Positions 1-7,147 of a stretch of DNA of 10,337 nt are shown piece after piece. Numbering within the stretch: position 1 is the first letter of the stretch; each line of letters starts with the position of its first letter. The notes below the pieces were generated by a model. It had not been told where the DNA came from, did not search any database, and saw only the letters and a program-made list of their open reading frames with translations. A program made the position numbers and the translations under genes. Source of the stretch: Verrucomicrobiota bacterium (lineage in GTDB: Bacteria > Verrucomicrobiota > Verrucomicrobiia > Opitutales > UBA953); contig RFQN01000038.1 of NCBI GenBank assembly GCA_009924965.1, forward strand, positions 1 through 10,337, in the 5' to 3' direction.

Positions 1-153
1 CCCAACGTGCTCGACCTCCTGAAGAACGGCCAGCTCCAGATGATCGTGAACACCGCCGCCGGCATGTTGCCGCGCAAGGACGAGAACGCGATGCGCGCCC
101 TTGCCACGATCCTCGGTTTCTTCAGATCCTGCTTCGAGATGAATCGGCGCTGA
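1..153 (+). CDS. carB: Carbamoyl-phosphate synthase large subunit, C-terminal end (partial)
   Basis: Only the last 50 codons are present; the gene enters from the left edge and stops at TGA 151-153. The residues PNVLDLLKNGQ, IVNTAAG and PRKDENAMR closely resemble the C-terminal MGS-like allosteric domain of CarB, where the pattern is (R)PN-hydrophobic-D-hydrophobic-KNG, then INT..G and R.DE..IR. CarB makes carbamoyl phosphate from glutamine-derived ammonia, bicarbonate and ATP for pyrimidine and arginine synthesis in the cytoplasm. After about residue 33 of the visible part the match stops: the family usually continues about 40 residues with a P-hydrophobic-TT..A segment, while here there are about 17 unrelated residues (LATILGFFRSCFEMNRR). 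No other frame restores the expected tail. The identity rests on one short motif block, so another MGS-domain protein cannot be excluded. Confidence 0.6.
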   Translation, partial: PNVLDLLKNGQLQMIVNTAAGMLPRKDENAMRALATILGFFRSCFEMNRR

Positions 154-173
154 ACGAGGCGTCCCTGCCGGCG

Positions 174-911
174 ATGGACAAGGACCTCGCCGGGCAGACT
201 GCGGTGGTCTCCGGTGGGGCCGACGCTCCGGCCGCCGCCAAGGCCGACCCGGCGCTGCTCACTCCTCCCCCCGCACCCATCGTGAAAGACCTCACCCCCG
301 AACAACAGAAACAGGCCTTCTTCCTCCAGGGATTCTTCCTGGTCCGTCAGGCTCAATGGGCGTCCATCGCCACCGAGCTCGACCTCTCCGATGAGGAAGT
401 GACCGCCTTGCTCGACGGCATGCGCGCCGCCCTAAAGAACGAGACGCCGAAGTTCAAGGCCGAGGAAATCATCCCTGGCGCTGAAAAGATGATCGGCGAA
501 CGCGTCGCCGGTAAGGCCAAGCGCTGGGCCGCCCAGAACGACGCCTTCCTCGCGAAGATCGACGCCGACAAGGACTTCACGAAGACCGCTTCCGGCCTCC
601 GCTACAAGATCCTCGCCGCGGGCACCGACCCCAAGCCGACCGCCGCCAGCACGGTCAAGTGCCTCTACACCGGCAAGACCGTCGACGGCAAGGTCTTCGA
701 CTCCACCTCGGGTCGCGGCAACGTCCCGGCCGAGTTCCCGCTGAACGGCGTCATCCCGGCTTGGACCGAAGCCGTGCCGAAGATCGGCAAGGGCGGTAAG
801 ATCCTCCTCATCGCCCCCGCGGCCATCGCCTACGGCGAAAACGGCCAAGGCCCGATCCCGCCCAACTCCGTCCTCGAGTTCGAGGTCGAATTGGTCGAAA
901 TCGTCAAATAA
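174..911 (+). CDS. FKBP-type peptidyl-prolyl cis-trans isomerase (Mip/FkpA-like)
   Basis: The 245-residue product catalyses cis-trans isomerisation of prolyl bonds and normally acts as a folding helper in the periplasm. Residues about 40-130 form a helical FKBP_N dimerisation domain (LTPEQQKQAFFLQGFF onward). Residues about 155-243 form the FKBP_C catalytic domain with YTG at 165-167, FDST at 175-178, the V-I-P-x-W loop at 193-197 (W197), the IAYG region at 218-221 (Y220) and L-E-F-E-V-E-L near the end. The pocket residues look intact. The alanine/proline-rich start (residues 1-38) contains no hydrophobic signal peptide or lipobox, which is unusual for this architecture. The ATG at 174 is the only ATG near the domain start, and its ribosome site is weak (GAGG about 14 bases upstream); the frame is open upstream to the window edge. 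A strong terminator follows. Function is secure; the start is not. Confidence 0.88.
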   Translation: MDKDLAGQTAVVSGGADAPAAAKADPALLTPPPAPIVKDLTPEQQKQAFFLQGFFLVRQAQWASIATELDLSDEEVTALLDGMRAALKNETPKFKAEEIIPGAEKMIGERVAGKAKRWAAQNDAFLAKIDADKDFTKTASGLRYKILAAGTDPKPTAASTVKCLYTGKTVDGKVFDSTSGRGNVPAEFPLNGVIPAWTEAVPKIGKGGKILLIAPAAIAYGENGQGPIPPNSVLEFEVELVEIVK

Positions 912-939
912 GCCCCCGCGCTGATTTTGCCTAGGTTTC

Positions 940-970
940 GCGACGCACCGAGTGGTGCGTCGCTTGCTTT
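940..970 (+). terminator. Hairpin terminator after the FKBP gene
   Basis: A perfect 10-bp stem (GCGACGCACC at 940-949 pairing with GGTGCGTCGC at 954-963) encloses the 4-base loop GAGT and is followed by the T-rich tract TTGCTTT. It starts 28 bases after the FKBP stop codon. This is the layout of a Rho-independent terminator and separates the FKBP gene from the exporter operon. The T tract is interrupted, so efficiency may be moderate. Confidence 0.75.
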
Positions 971-1013
971 ATGGAGGGAACAAACTACACCTCCAGAGGT
1001 ACTTACCCCTTCC

Positions 1014-2585
1014 ATGCGCGCCCTGATCCCCGCGAGTTTCCTCGTCGCCGCCTCCCTGCTGGGGGCGGACGGCGTTGCTGCGCCGGCGACGGGGGAGCGT
1101 TTGGGCGCGTCTCCCCAGGTCGTCACGCTGTCGGCGGCCATTGATCAGGCGTTGGCGCGTAACCTCGGCCTGGCGGTCACGCGCCTTGATGCGTCCCGTT
1201 CGCTGGACGGCGTCGATCAGGCGGAAGCTGCCTTCGATCCAGTCTTTGGCTGGAGCAATCGCCTGAGCGGCGGCAAGTCCGCGGCTAATCGCTTGGCGGG
1301 CGACCCGGCCGCCCAAGACTTCAGTTCGGACCTTAGTTTATCGCGCAAGTTCAGTTGGGGTGGCACGCTCACCCTCGGTACCGGGATGACGCGCCTGTGG
1401 TCCGATGGCGGCGACGTCAACTCCACGGCGTCAAGTTTCGACCTCGGCACCAGCCTCAGCTACACGCAGCCGTTGCTCGCGGGCGCTGGACGCGCGGTGA
1501 ACCTCTCCGCTTTGATCGCCGCCAAGGAAGGCGCGACGCGGAGCCGCCTCGCCTTGCGCGCTGCGGCGTTGGACCTCATCCGCGACACCGAAGTCGCCTA
1601 CTGGAGCCTCGCCGGCGCGCGCACCTTGGTGTCGCTCCGCGAGACCAGCTTGCGTTCGGCCGAATCCTTGCTGGAGCAGGTCCAGACCAAGCGACGCCTC
1701 GGCGACGCCACGGCGTTGGAGGAACTGCAGGCGGCTGCGGAAGTGGCCAACCAGAAGGTCGCCGTGCTCAACGCTCAGCAGGCCGTCGATGGCGCCGAGA
1801 TGCGCCTGCGCCGCACGTTGGGCCGCGGCGATGCCGCCGACATCGAGCAGGCGGTCCTGGTGGAAGCCATCCCGCAGGCCACCGTCGCCGCGCCCGAGCC
1901 GTTTGCGCCTTGGATCCGCAAGGCCGCCAGCTTCGACTTCGACACGGCCATCCAACTGTCCGCCCTCACGCAAGCCAACTCGGCCTTGGAGGCCGCCCGG
2001 CAGAACGACGCGCCGCAGCTCGACCTGACGCTGTCTGGGGCGAACTACGGTCCGTCCGTGGCCGGCTTGCACCAGGCTTACGATGGCCTGCGCGACGCTG
2101 CCGGTTGGAGCAATAGCATCAGCCTGACTTATCGCCTGCCGCTGGGCTCGCGCGAATCGGAAGCCGCGCTGCGCTCCGCGGCCCGCGCCCGCCGCCAAGC
2201 CGAGCTGCGTCTGGCGGACGTGCGCCAGAGCTTGGTCTTCAATGCCCGCGCCACTTGGCGCGACCTCGAAGCCGCCCGAGCCCGCGTCGACTCCGCCACG
2301 TCGGCCTTGGCGCTACAGCGTCAGTCCTACGAAGGCGAACGCGCCCGCTACGCCGCCGGCCAGTCCGACATCCTCCGCGTCCTCCAGGCGCAGGCGGCCC
2401 TCGATGCCTCGCAACTGAACTGGATCCAGTCGTTGCTCGACGCCCGCTCCGCTTCCGCCCGGGTCGCCCGCCTCGATGGGTCGTTACTGGCCCGTCATGG
2501 CTTCACCCTGGAATCCGCCGAGGCGAAGGTCGCCGGCGGTCTCTCGCCGGAAGACCCCTTACCTCCTTTGTCCGAAACCCCATGA
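1014..2585 (+). CDS. TolC-family outer-membrane efflux protein
   Basis: The 523-residue protein is the outer-membrane and periplasmic tunnel of a tripartite exporter. It starts with a signal peptide (MRALIPASFLVAASLLG, likely cleaved near residues 20-25). Then comes the TolC/OEP start pattern VTLSAAIDQALARNLGL (38-54), two long helical, alanine-rich repeats (about 165-275 and 380-485) and beta segments such as SLSYTQPLLAGAG (147-159) and its counterpart ISLTYRLPLGSRES (369-382). This two-fold repeat of strand pair plus helical hairpin is the family fold, and the length is typical. ATG 1014 was chosen because it opens directly on the signal peptide; an in-frame TTG at 927 would place the preceding terminator inside the gene. 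The stop overlaps the next start by 4 bases (ATGA), so it is the first gene of the exporter operon. The substrate cannot be read from the sequence. Confidence 0.9.
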   Translation: MRALIPASFLVAASLLGADGVAAPATGERLGASPQVVTLSAAIDQALARNLGLAVTRLDASRSLDGVDQAEAAFDPVFGWSNRLSGGKSAANRLAGDPAAQDFSSDLSLSRKFSWGGTLTLGTGMTRLWSDGGDVNSTASSFDLGTSLSYTQPLLAGAGRAVNLSALIAAKEGATRSRLALRAAALDLIRDTEVAYWSLAGARTLVSLRETSLRSAESLLEQVQTKRRLGDATALEELQAAAEVANQKVAVLNAQQAVDGAEMRLRRTLGRGDAADIEQAVLVEAIPQATVAAPEPFAPWIRKAASFDFDTAIQLSALTQANSALEAARQNDAPQLDLTLSGANYGPSVAGLHQAYDGLRDAAGWSNSISLTYRLPLGSRESEAALRSAARARRQAELRLADVRQSLVFNARATWRDLEAARARVDSATSALALQRQSYEGERARYAAGQSDILRVLQAQAALDASQLNWIQSLLDARSASARVARLDGSLLARHGFTLESAEAKVAGGLSPEDPLPPLSETP

Positions 2586-3694
2586 GCCTTAAGAAGAACC
2601 TGATCATCCTCACCGCCGTCGCCCTCGTGGCCGGGGCGACTTGGTATTGGTGGCCGGACAGCGGCAAGAAGGGTGGCCGTCGCGCCGGCGGGCCCAAGGG
2701 CGGAGTCCCGCAGAACCCCATCGAGTCCGTCGTCGCCATCCGCGACATCGAGGAGACCGTCGACGCCGCGGGCTATGTGCGCCCGGTCATCTTCAGCGAC
2801 GTCAAGGCCGAGGTCAGCGGCAAGATCCAGAAGATCCACGTCAAGGATGGGCAGGTCGTCAAGAAGGGCGACGTCCTCGTTGAGCTCGACCCGTTGTTGG
2901 TCAAGGCCGACGAAGACGAGGCCCGCCGCAACGTCCAGCTACAGGGTTTGAACCTCGAGAAGACCACGCGCGACCTCAAGCGCGCCGAAGCCCTGCGCGA
3001 GAAGGGCTTCGTCTCCGACCGCGAGCTGCAGGACGCTCGTACCGCCTACGAAGTGACGAAGCTCCAGTGCGACGTCGCACAATCGCGTTTCGAGAAGGCC
3101 CAGGAGAACGTCCGCAAGACGGTCCTCGTCGCCCCGCACGACGGCATGGTGTCGGACTCCAATAACCTCGTCGAAGGCCAGGTCGTCATCGGGGCCCAGT
3201 CGATCAACAGCGGCACGCTGCTGCTCCGCGTCTCCGACGTCTCCGTCCTGCGCGTGGACGTGAACCTCAACGAATTCGCGGCGACGCGCTTGGCCCTGGG
3301 TCGCGAAGCGACCATCACCTTCGATTCGATTCCTGGCCTGACCAAGAAGGGCAAGGTTACCTTCCTCGCCCCGTTTGGCACGCCGGACGTGAAGACCCCG
3401 GACCTCCGCGTATTTCCGTGCCAGGTGTCCTTCGCCGCCGGTGACGGCGCCCGTCCCGGCATCAGCGCCAACCTCTCGGTCCTCGTCGCGCGCGAGGCCG
3501 GCTGCCTCACCATCCCTGTCTCCGCGATCTTCGTCGAAGGCAATGACCGCATCGTCTACGCCAAAGGCGAGTCCGGCGAGTGGGAGCGACGCTCCGTCAA
3601 GCTCGGCTTGAGCGACGCGGGCTACACGCAGGTGAAGTCCGGCGTCCAAGCCGGCGAAACCGTCAGCCTCGTCCGCCAGGCCGTCCAGCGCTGA
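2582..3694 (+). CDS. MacA/HlyD-family periplasmic adaptor of the exporter
   Basis: The 370-residue membrane-fusion protein links the inner-membrane ABC transporter with the TolC-like channel. One N-terminal membrane anchor lies at about residues 6-24, followed by a basic glycine-rich linker. The biotinyl-lipoyl-like domain is split into VKAEVSGKIQKIHVKDGQ (74-91, with KKGDVLVELD to 103) and VLVAPHDGMV to about 205. A helical hairpin (about 107-178) rich in R, K, E and A lies between the halves, followed by a beta-barrel domain (about 222-300, ending RPGISANLSVLV) and a membrane-proximal domain with IPVSAIFVEG (311-320). This order is that of MacA and the RND/ABC adaptors. It overlaps the channel gene by 4 bases and ends 2 bases before the ATPase start, so the set is surely one operon. 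An in-frame reading that starts far upstream lies within the channel gene and lacks domain content. Confidence 0.9.
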   Translation: MSLKKNLIILTAVALVAGATWYWWPDSGKKGGRRAGGPKGGVPQNPIESVVAIRDIEETVDAAGYVRPVIFSDVKAEVSGKIQKIHVKDGQVVKKGDVLVELDPLLVKADEDEARRNVQLQGLNLEKTTRDLKRAEALREKGFVSDRELQDARTAYEVTKLQCDVAQSRFEKAQENVRKTVLVAPHDGMVSDSNNLVEGQVVIGAQSINSGTLLLRVSDVSVLRVDVNLNEFAATRLALGREATITFDSIPGLTKKGKVTFLAPFGTPDVKTPDLRVFPCQVSFAAGDGARPGISANLSVLVAREAGCLTIPVSAIFVEGNDRIVYAKGESGEWERRSVKLGLSDAGYTQVKSGVQAGETVSLVRQAVQR

Positions 3695-3696
3695 GC

Positions 3697-4383
3697 ATGG
3701 GTTCGCTGGCGACCATCCGCGGTCTGCATAAGACCTACCTCATGGGCGACGAGACCGTCCATGCGCTCGATGGCGTCGACCTCGATTTCGACCGCGGCGA
3801 ATACGTCGCCATCCTCGGCCCTTCGGGGTCGGGCAAATCGACGTTGATGCACATCTTGGGTTTCATGGATACGCCGACCAACGGCAGCATCCTCTTCGAG
3901 GGCGAAGAGGTCTCCGGCCTCGGCGCGGATCGCCGCGCTTGGTACCGCTCGAACCGCGTCGGCTTCGTCTTCCAGTCCTTCAACCTTTTGCCGCGCCTGA
4001 GCGTGCTCGAGAACGTCGCGCTGCCGTTGCTCTACCGCGAGGACTACACCGAAGCGGCGCGGGAGGAGGCGGCCAAGGTCGCCTTGGAGCGCGTGGGGAT
4101 GTCGCATCGCCTCTCGCACCGCCCGACCCAGCTGTCCGGCGGCGAACGCCAGCGCGTCGCCATCGCCCGCGCCATCGTGGCGAAGCCCGCCATCGTCTTT
4201 GCCGACGAACCCACCGGCAACCTCGACGTCAAGAACGTCGACCGCATCCTCGACCTCCTCGGGTCGTTGCTGGCGGAAGGCATCACCGTCGTGCTCGTCA
4301 CGCACGACCTCTCCGTGGCTGCCAAGGCCAAACGGGTGATTTCCATGCGGTCCGGCAAGGTGCAGGAGGACCGCCGCCAATGA
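3697..4383 (+). CDS. ABC transporter ATP-binding protein (MacB/LolD type)
   Basis: The 228-residue ATPase powers the exporter from the cytoplasmic face. All nucleotide-binding motifs are intact: Walker A GPSGSGKST (41-49), Q-loop glutamine 93 in VFQSFNLLPRL, signature LSGGERQRVAIARA (146-159), Walker B IVFADEPTGNLD (166-177, catalytic E171) and H-loop H203 in VTHD. The V-F-Q-x-F-N-L-L-P and G-N-L-D signatures place it in the MacB/LolD/FtsE-like subfamily, whose permeases work by mechanotransmission rather than by passing substrate through the membrane. The length fits a free-standing ATPase, not the ATPase-permease fusion of enteric MacB. ATG 3697 sits 2 bases after the adaptor stop and begins the conserved LATIRGLHKTY strand; an earlier in-frame start would reach back into the adaptor gene. 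The end overlaps the permease start by 4 bases. Confidence 0.95.
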   Translation: MGSLATIRGLHKTYLMGDETVHALDGVDLDFDRGEYVAILGPSGSGKSTLMHILGFMDTPTNGSILFEGEEVSGLGADRRAWYRSNRVGFVFQSFNLLPRLSVLENVALPLLYREDYTEAAREEAAKVALERVGMSHRLSHRPTQLSGGERQRVAIARAIVAKPAIVFADEPTGNLDVKNVDRILDLLGSLLAEGITVVLVTHDLSVAAKAKRVISMRSGKVQEDRRQ

Positions 4384-5672
4384 AACTGCTGATCCGCATC
4401 CGGGCCGCGGTCATCAACGGCCTCCGCGAGCTCCAGGCCAACAAGGTCCGCTCGTTGCTGTCCATGTCGGGCATCATCCTCGGCGTCGCCTCGCTGGTCG
4501 CCATGGTCACCGTCGTCCAAGGCATGGTCGGCAATTTCCGCCAGTTCGTGGACGCCATGGGTGGCATCGAAAAGATCACCGTCGAAAAGCAGGCCCTGCC
4601 GAAGGAGCAGGAGCACCTCGCCGAGCTCTCCGAGGGCTTGACCATGCGCGACGTCGAGCAGATTAAGGCGACCATCCCGATCGTCCGCTACGTTTCGCCC
4701 GAAGCCCGCGTGGGCTTCGAGAAGCTGGTCTGGGAAGGCCGCGAGGTGAACACCATGATCAACGGCGTCACGCCGGATTGGTTGCCGGTCGCCAAGCGCT
4801 GGGTCGACCCGAGCCAAGGCCGCTTCATCAGCGACCTCGACATCCTGCACAAGACCGACGTCTGCGTGCTCGGCTCCTCGATCTCCGCCGAGCTCTTCCC
4901 GCCGAACGTCGACCCGTTGGGCAAGGTCATCCGCCTGAAGGGCAAGCGCTTCGTCGTCATCGGGCTGCTGAACAACATCGAAGCGCAGGGGATGGAGATC
5001 CGTTCGGCCTCGGGCAAGGGCAAGGGTGGTGGCGGCATGTGGCGCTGGCGCAACAGCGGGGTCTACATCCCGATCTCGACCGCGACCTCCAAATTCAACG
5101 GCAATGATAAGCTCAGTGGCCTTGGCCTGCAGGTAGCCACCGGCGACGACCTCAACTACGCGGTCGAGCAGGTGGAGCGCACGTTGCTGCAGACGCACAA
5201 CGGCCTCAAGGACTTCACCCTGACCACGAACGAGCAGACCTTGGATGACTTCCGTAAAACCGAGACGGCTTTCAAGCTCTCGCTGGGCGGCGTGGCGGGC
5301 ATCTCGCTCTTTGTTGGCGGCATCGGCATCATGAACGTCATGTTGGCCTCGATCAACGAGCGCATCCGCGAGATCGGCGTCCGCAAGGCCGTCGGCGCGC
5401 GTGGCTCTGACCTCTTCCTGCAGTTCTTGTCCGAGGCCGCGGTGATCTCCGTCCTCGGCGGTCTCATCGGCCTCGCGGTCTCGATGGGCATCGTCTGGAT
5501 CATGAACTACGTGCTCATGCAGGCCGTGCCGACGGGCGTGGTGGCGAAGTTCGACTGGATCATCATGCTCCAGGGCCTTTCCTTCTCGGTCGTCATCGGC
5601 CTCATCGCTGGCGTCTACCCGGCGATCCGCGCCGCCAACCTCGATCCCATTGAAGCCCTTCGACACGAATGA
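4380..5672 (+). CDS. MacB/FtsX-family ABC transporter permease
   Basis: The 430-residue inner-membrane subunit has the four-helix MacB topology. The first transmembrane helix (about 25-47) follows the conserved NKVRSLLSMSGIILG start. A large periplasmic MacB_PCD domain (about 48-295) comes next. The FtsX domain follows, with helices at about 302-325, 352-380 and 392-415. The coupling motif ERIREIGVRKAVGAR (327-341), which contacts the ATPase, is fully conserved, and the C-terminus YPAIRAANLDPIEALRHE is typical. With the ATPase, adaptor and channel it would form a complete tripartite pump that moves a periplasmic substrate such as a lipoprotein, peptide, siderophore or macrolide-like compound; the true substrate is unknown. 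A flexible Gly/Lys/Trp-rich stretch at 209-224 (SGKGKGGGG then MWRWRN) lies in the periplasmic domain. It overlaps its upstream and downstream neighbours by 4 bases each. Confidence 0.93.
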   Translation: MKLLIRIRAAVINGLRELQANKVRSLLSMSGIILGVASLVAMVTVVQGMVGNFRQFVDAMGGIEKITVEKQALPKEQEHLAELSEGLTMRDVEQIKATIPIVRYVSPEARVGFEKLVWEGREVNTMINGVTPDWLPVAKRWVDPSQGRFISDLDILHKTDVCVLGSSISAELFPPNVDPLGKVIRLKGKRFVVIGLLNNIEAQGMEIRSASGKGKGGGGMWRWRNSGVYIPISTATSKFNGNDKLSGLGLQVATGDDLNYAVEQVERTLLQTHNGLKDFTLTTNEQTLDDFRKTETAFKLSLGGVAGISLFVGGIGIMNVMLASINERIREIGVRKAVGARGSDLFLQFLSEAAVISVLGGLIGLAVSMGIVWIMNYVLMQAVPTGVVAKFDWIIMLQGLSFSVVIGLIAGVYPAIRAANLDPIEALRHE

Positions 5673-6523
5673 AAACGCTCCTCCTGGCCAGTCTCGCCCT
5701 TCCTGCCTTGCTGCTCGCTGACGCTCAAGCCCCTCGACCGGTTTGGGATGGCGCACCTCCGGCCGAAACGCTCAAAGCCAAGCCGGGCCAGGACCCGAAG
5801 GGCATCCTCAACAAGAACGGCCATCGTACCGATGTGATGATCCCCGAGTTCGTCGTCTGGCCAGCGGCCAAGCCGAATGCTCCCTTCATCGTCGTCTGCC
5901 CCGGCGGCGGCTACGGCATCCTCGCTGAAGAGCACGAAGGCGCGGAGGTGGCCCGTCGCCTCAACGCGCAAGGCGTCGGCGCGGCCGTCTTGCGTTACCG
6001 CGTCCCTCGTCGCGACAACGAGAAGCCTTGGATCGTCCCGGTGATGGATGCACGTCGTACCATCGAACTCGTCCGCGAACATGCCGCCGAATGGAATGCC
6101 GACCCGAAGAAGATCGGCATCCTCGGTTTCTCGGCCGGCGGTAACCTCGCCGCCCGCGTGGCTTACTCCCCGGCGGACGCCAACGCGGCGCGCCCGGACT
6201 TCGCGGTCATGGTCTATCCGGCGTACCTCTTCGAGAAGGATAAGCCCGACAGCGTCCTACGCGAAGGCCCGGACGGCGTCGTCCCGCCGAAGGGCGTGAA
6301 GCCCGTGCCGGCTTTCTTTGCGCATAGCGCCGACGACCCTTATCCGGCGGAAGGCTCGATGGCCTTGGCCGCGAAGCTCAAGTCTTTGGGCGGGAGCGCC
6401 GAAGTCCATGTTTGGGCCAAGGGCGGCCATGGTTGGGGCGCGTCCGACCGTTGCCTCGCGGCGAAGGAGTGGACCAACGTCCTCGGTGCTTGGCTGAAGG
6501 ATCGCGGCATTCTGACGCCTTAA
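5669..6523 (+). CDS. Secreted alpha/beta-hydrolase (BD-FAE / acetyl-esterase-like)
   Basis: The 284-residue protein begins with a signal peptide (MKTLLLASLALPALLLADA, cleavage near residue 18-20), so it acts outside the cytoplasm. The alpha/beta-hydrolase core shows the oxyanion-hole segment CPGGGYG (77-83, in the position of HGGG), the nucleophile elbow GFSAGG (153-158, Ser155), an acid at Asp222 or Asp223 in SADDPYP, and the catalytic His254 in KGGHGWG. This layout and length resemble BD-FAE/acetylxylan-esterase-like and endo-xylanase-associated hydrolases, which remove acyl groups from carbohydrates. That substrate is a family-level inference; lipid or other ester substrates are possible. 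The start codon overlaps the permease stop by 4 bases, so it is the last gene of the exporter operon, an unusual partner for a MacB-type pump. A strong terminator follows 20 bases after its stop. Confidence 0.85.
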   Translation: MKTLLLASLALPALLLADAQAPRPVWDGAPPAETLKAKPGQDPKGILNKNGHRTDVMIPEFVVWPAAKPNAPFIVVCPGGGYGILAEEHEGAEVARRLNAQGVGAAVLRYRVPRRDNEKPWIVPVMDARRTIELVREHAAEWNADPKKIGILGFSAGGNLAARVAYSPADANAARPDFAVMVYPAYLFEKDKPDSVLREGPDGVVPPKGVKPVPAFFAHSADDPYPAEGSMALAAKLKSLGGSAEVHVWAKGGHGWGASDRCLAAKEWTNVLGAWLKDRGILTP

Positions 6524-6543
6524 GCCGCTTACTTAGCCAAGAA

Positions 6544-6570
6544 AAAAGGCCGCCCAGAGGGCGGCCTTTT
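6544..6570. terminator. Bidirectional hairpin terminator between convergent genes
   Basis: GGCCGCC (6548-6554) pairs perfectly with GGCGGCC (6560-6566) around the loop CAGAG. The stem is extended by four A-T pairs from the flanking A tract (6542-6547) and T tract (6567-6570). The A tract on one side and T tract on the other let it stop transcription from both strands. It sits between the stop of the plus-strand hydrolase and the stop of the minus-strand beta-barrel gene, exactly where a shared terminator is expected. Confidence 0.92.
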
Positions 6571-6588
6571 CGTAGGCAGAGCAGTCGC

Positions 6589-7092
6589 TTAGAACTTCAA
6601 GCGCAGGCTCACCGACTGGGACCAGTCGTTGATCGTGCTCTTGGAGGTGCCAGCGGCGTCCTTGACGCCGATGAACTCGGTATTCTTCACCGTGAAGGCG
6701 AGGTCGAGGTTCTCGGAGAGGGCGAAGCGCACGCCCGCGTAGACGTCGGTGGCGAGGGTCGACTTGGAGGCCGTGCCGGAGCCGGAGAGCCAGGAGTAGC
6801 CGACGCCAGCGCCGACGAACGGACGGATGCCGCCGCGGGAGTTGAGGTCGTAGGTGAGTTCGGCGAGGGCCGTGCGGGCGTCCACGTCGAGCGCGCCCTT
6901 GGTCACGCCGCGGGAGTTGAGGTTGAGGCCGAGACCAAAGCTCTCGTTGAGCTGGGTGGCGACGGTGAGGCCGACGACGCTGCTGTTCTGGCCACCGGTC
7001 GGGTGGTTCTTACCGAGTTCCAGTTCGAGCGTGTAGGCCTGGGCGGCAACGGCAGCCAAGGGCAGGAGGAGGAGGGGGCGTAGGGATTTCAT
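6589..7092 (-). CDS. Small outer-membrane beta-barrel protein (OmpA-barrel/OMP_b-brl type)
   Basis: The 167-residue protein has a signal peptide (MKSLRPLLLLPLAAVAAQA, cleavage likely after residue 19). The mature part of about 148 residues consists of alternating hydrophobic/polar segments, as in an eight-stranded outer-membrane barrel: TLELELG (21-27), VVGLTVATQL (39-48), SFGLGLNLNS (51-60), ALAELTYDL (75-83), RPFVGAGVGYSWL (90-102), LATDVYAGVRFALS (113-126), LDLAFTVKNTEFIG (129-142) and SQSVSLRLKF. The segment RPFVGAGVGYSW and the terminal phenylalanine are hallmarks of these barrels; the last residue is the signal for BAM-assisted insertion. No peptidoglycan-binding OmpA domain is attached. 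It lies 55 bases downstream of the cyclophilin gene on the same strand with no terminator between, so read-through is possible. The specific function is unknown; such proteins usually give structural or porin-like roles. Confidence 0.85.
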   Translation of the reverse strand: MKSLRPLLLLPLAAVAAQAYTLELELGKNHPTGGQNSSVVGLTVATQLNESFGLGLNLNSRGVTKGALDVDARTALAELTYDLNSRGGIRPFVGAGVGYSWLSGSGTASKSTLATDVYAGVRFALSENLDLAFTVKNTEFIGVKDAAGTSKSTINDWSQSVSLRLKF

Positions 7093-7147
7093 GGGGAAAC
7101 GTTAGGTTGGTTGAGGGCGTTATTGTGTAAAGGATGAAGGGAAGGGC

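Noticed and set aside
174..245. Resemblance of the FKBP N-terminus (LAGQTAVVSGGA) to the start of a short-chain dehydrogenase
   Set aside because: The glycine-rich cofactor loop does not continue and the frame runs into FKBP domains; the match is too short and is probably chance.
964..991. Sigma-70-like promoter TTGCTT / TACACC with 16-base spacing before the TolC-like gene
   Set aside because: Both hexamers match consensus poorly and the first overlaps the T tract of the terminator, so it is not strong enough to list as a feature.
927..1013. TTG start for the TolC-like gene 29 codons upstream
   Set aside because: It would put the perfect hairpin terminator inside the coding sequence and bury the signal peptide; ATG 1014 starts at the signal peptide.
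4044..5756. 570-codon open frame on the minus strand opposite the ATPase and permease genes
   Set aside because: It mirrors two well-recognised ABC transporter genes, has low-complexity Asp/His/Arg/Ala-rich translation and no domain match; it is open because of GC-rich third codon positions.
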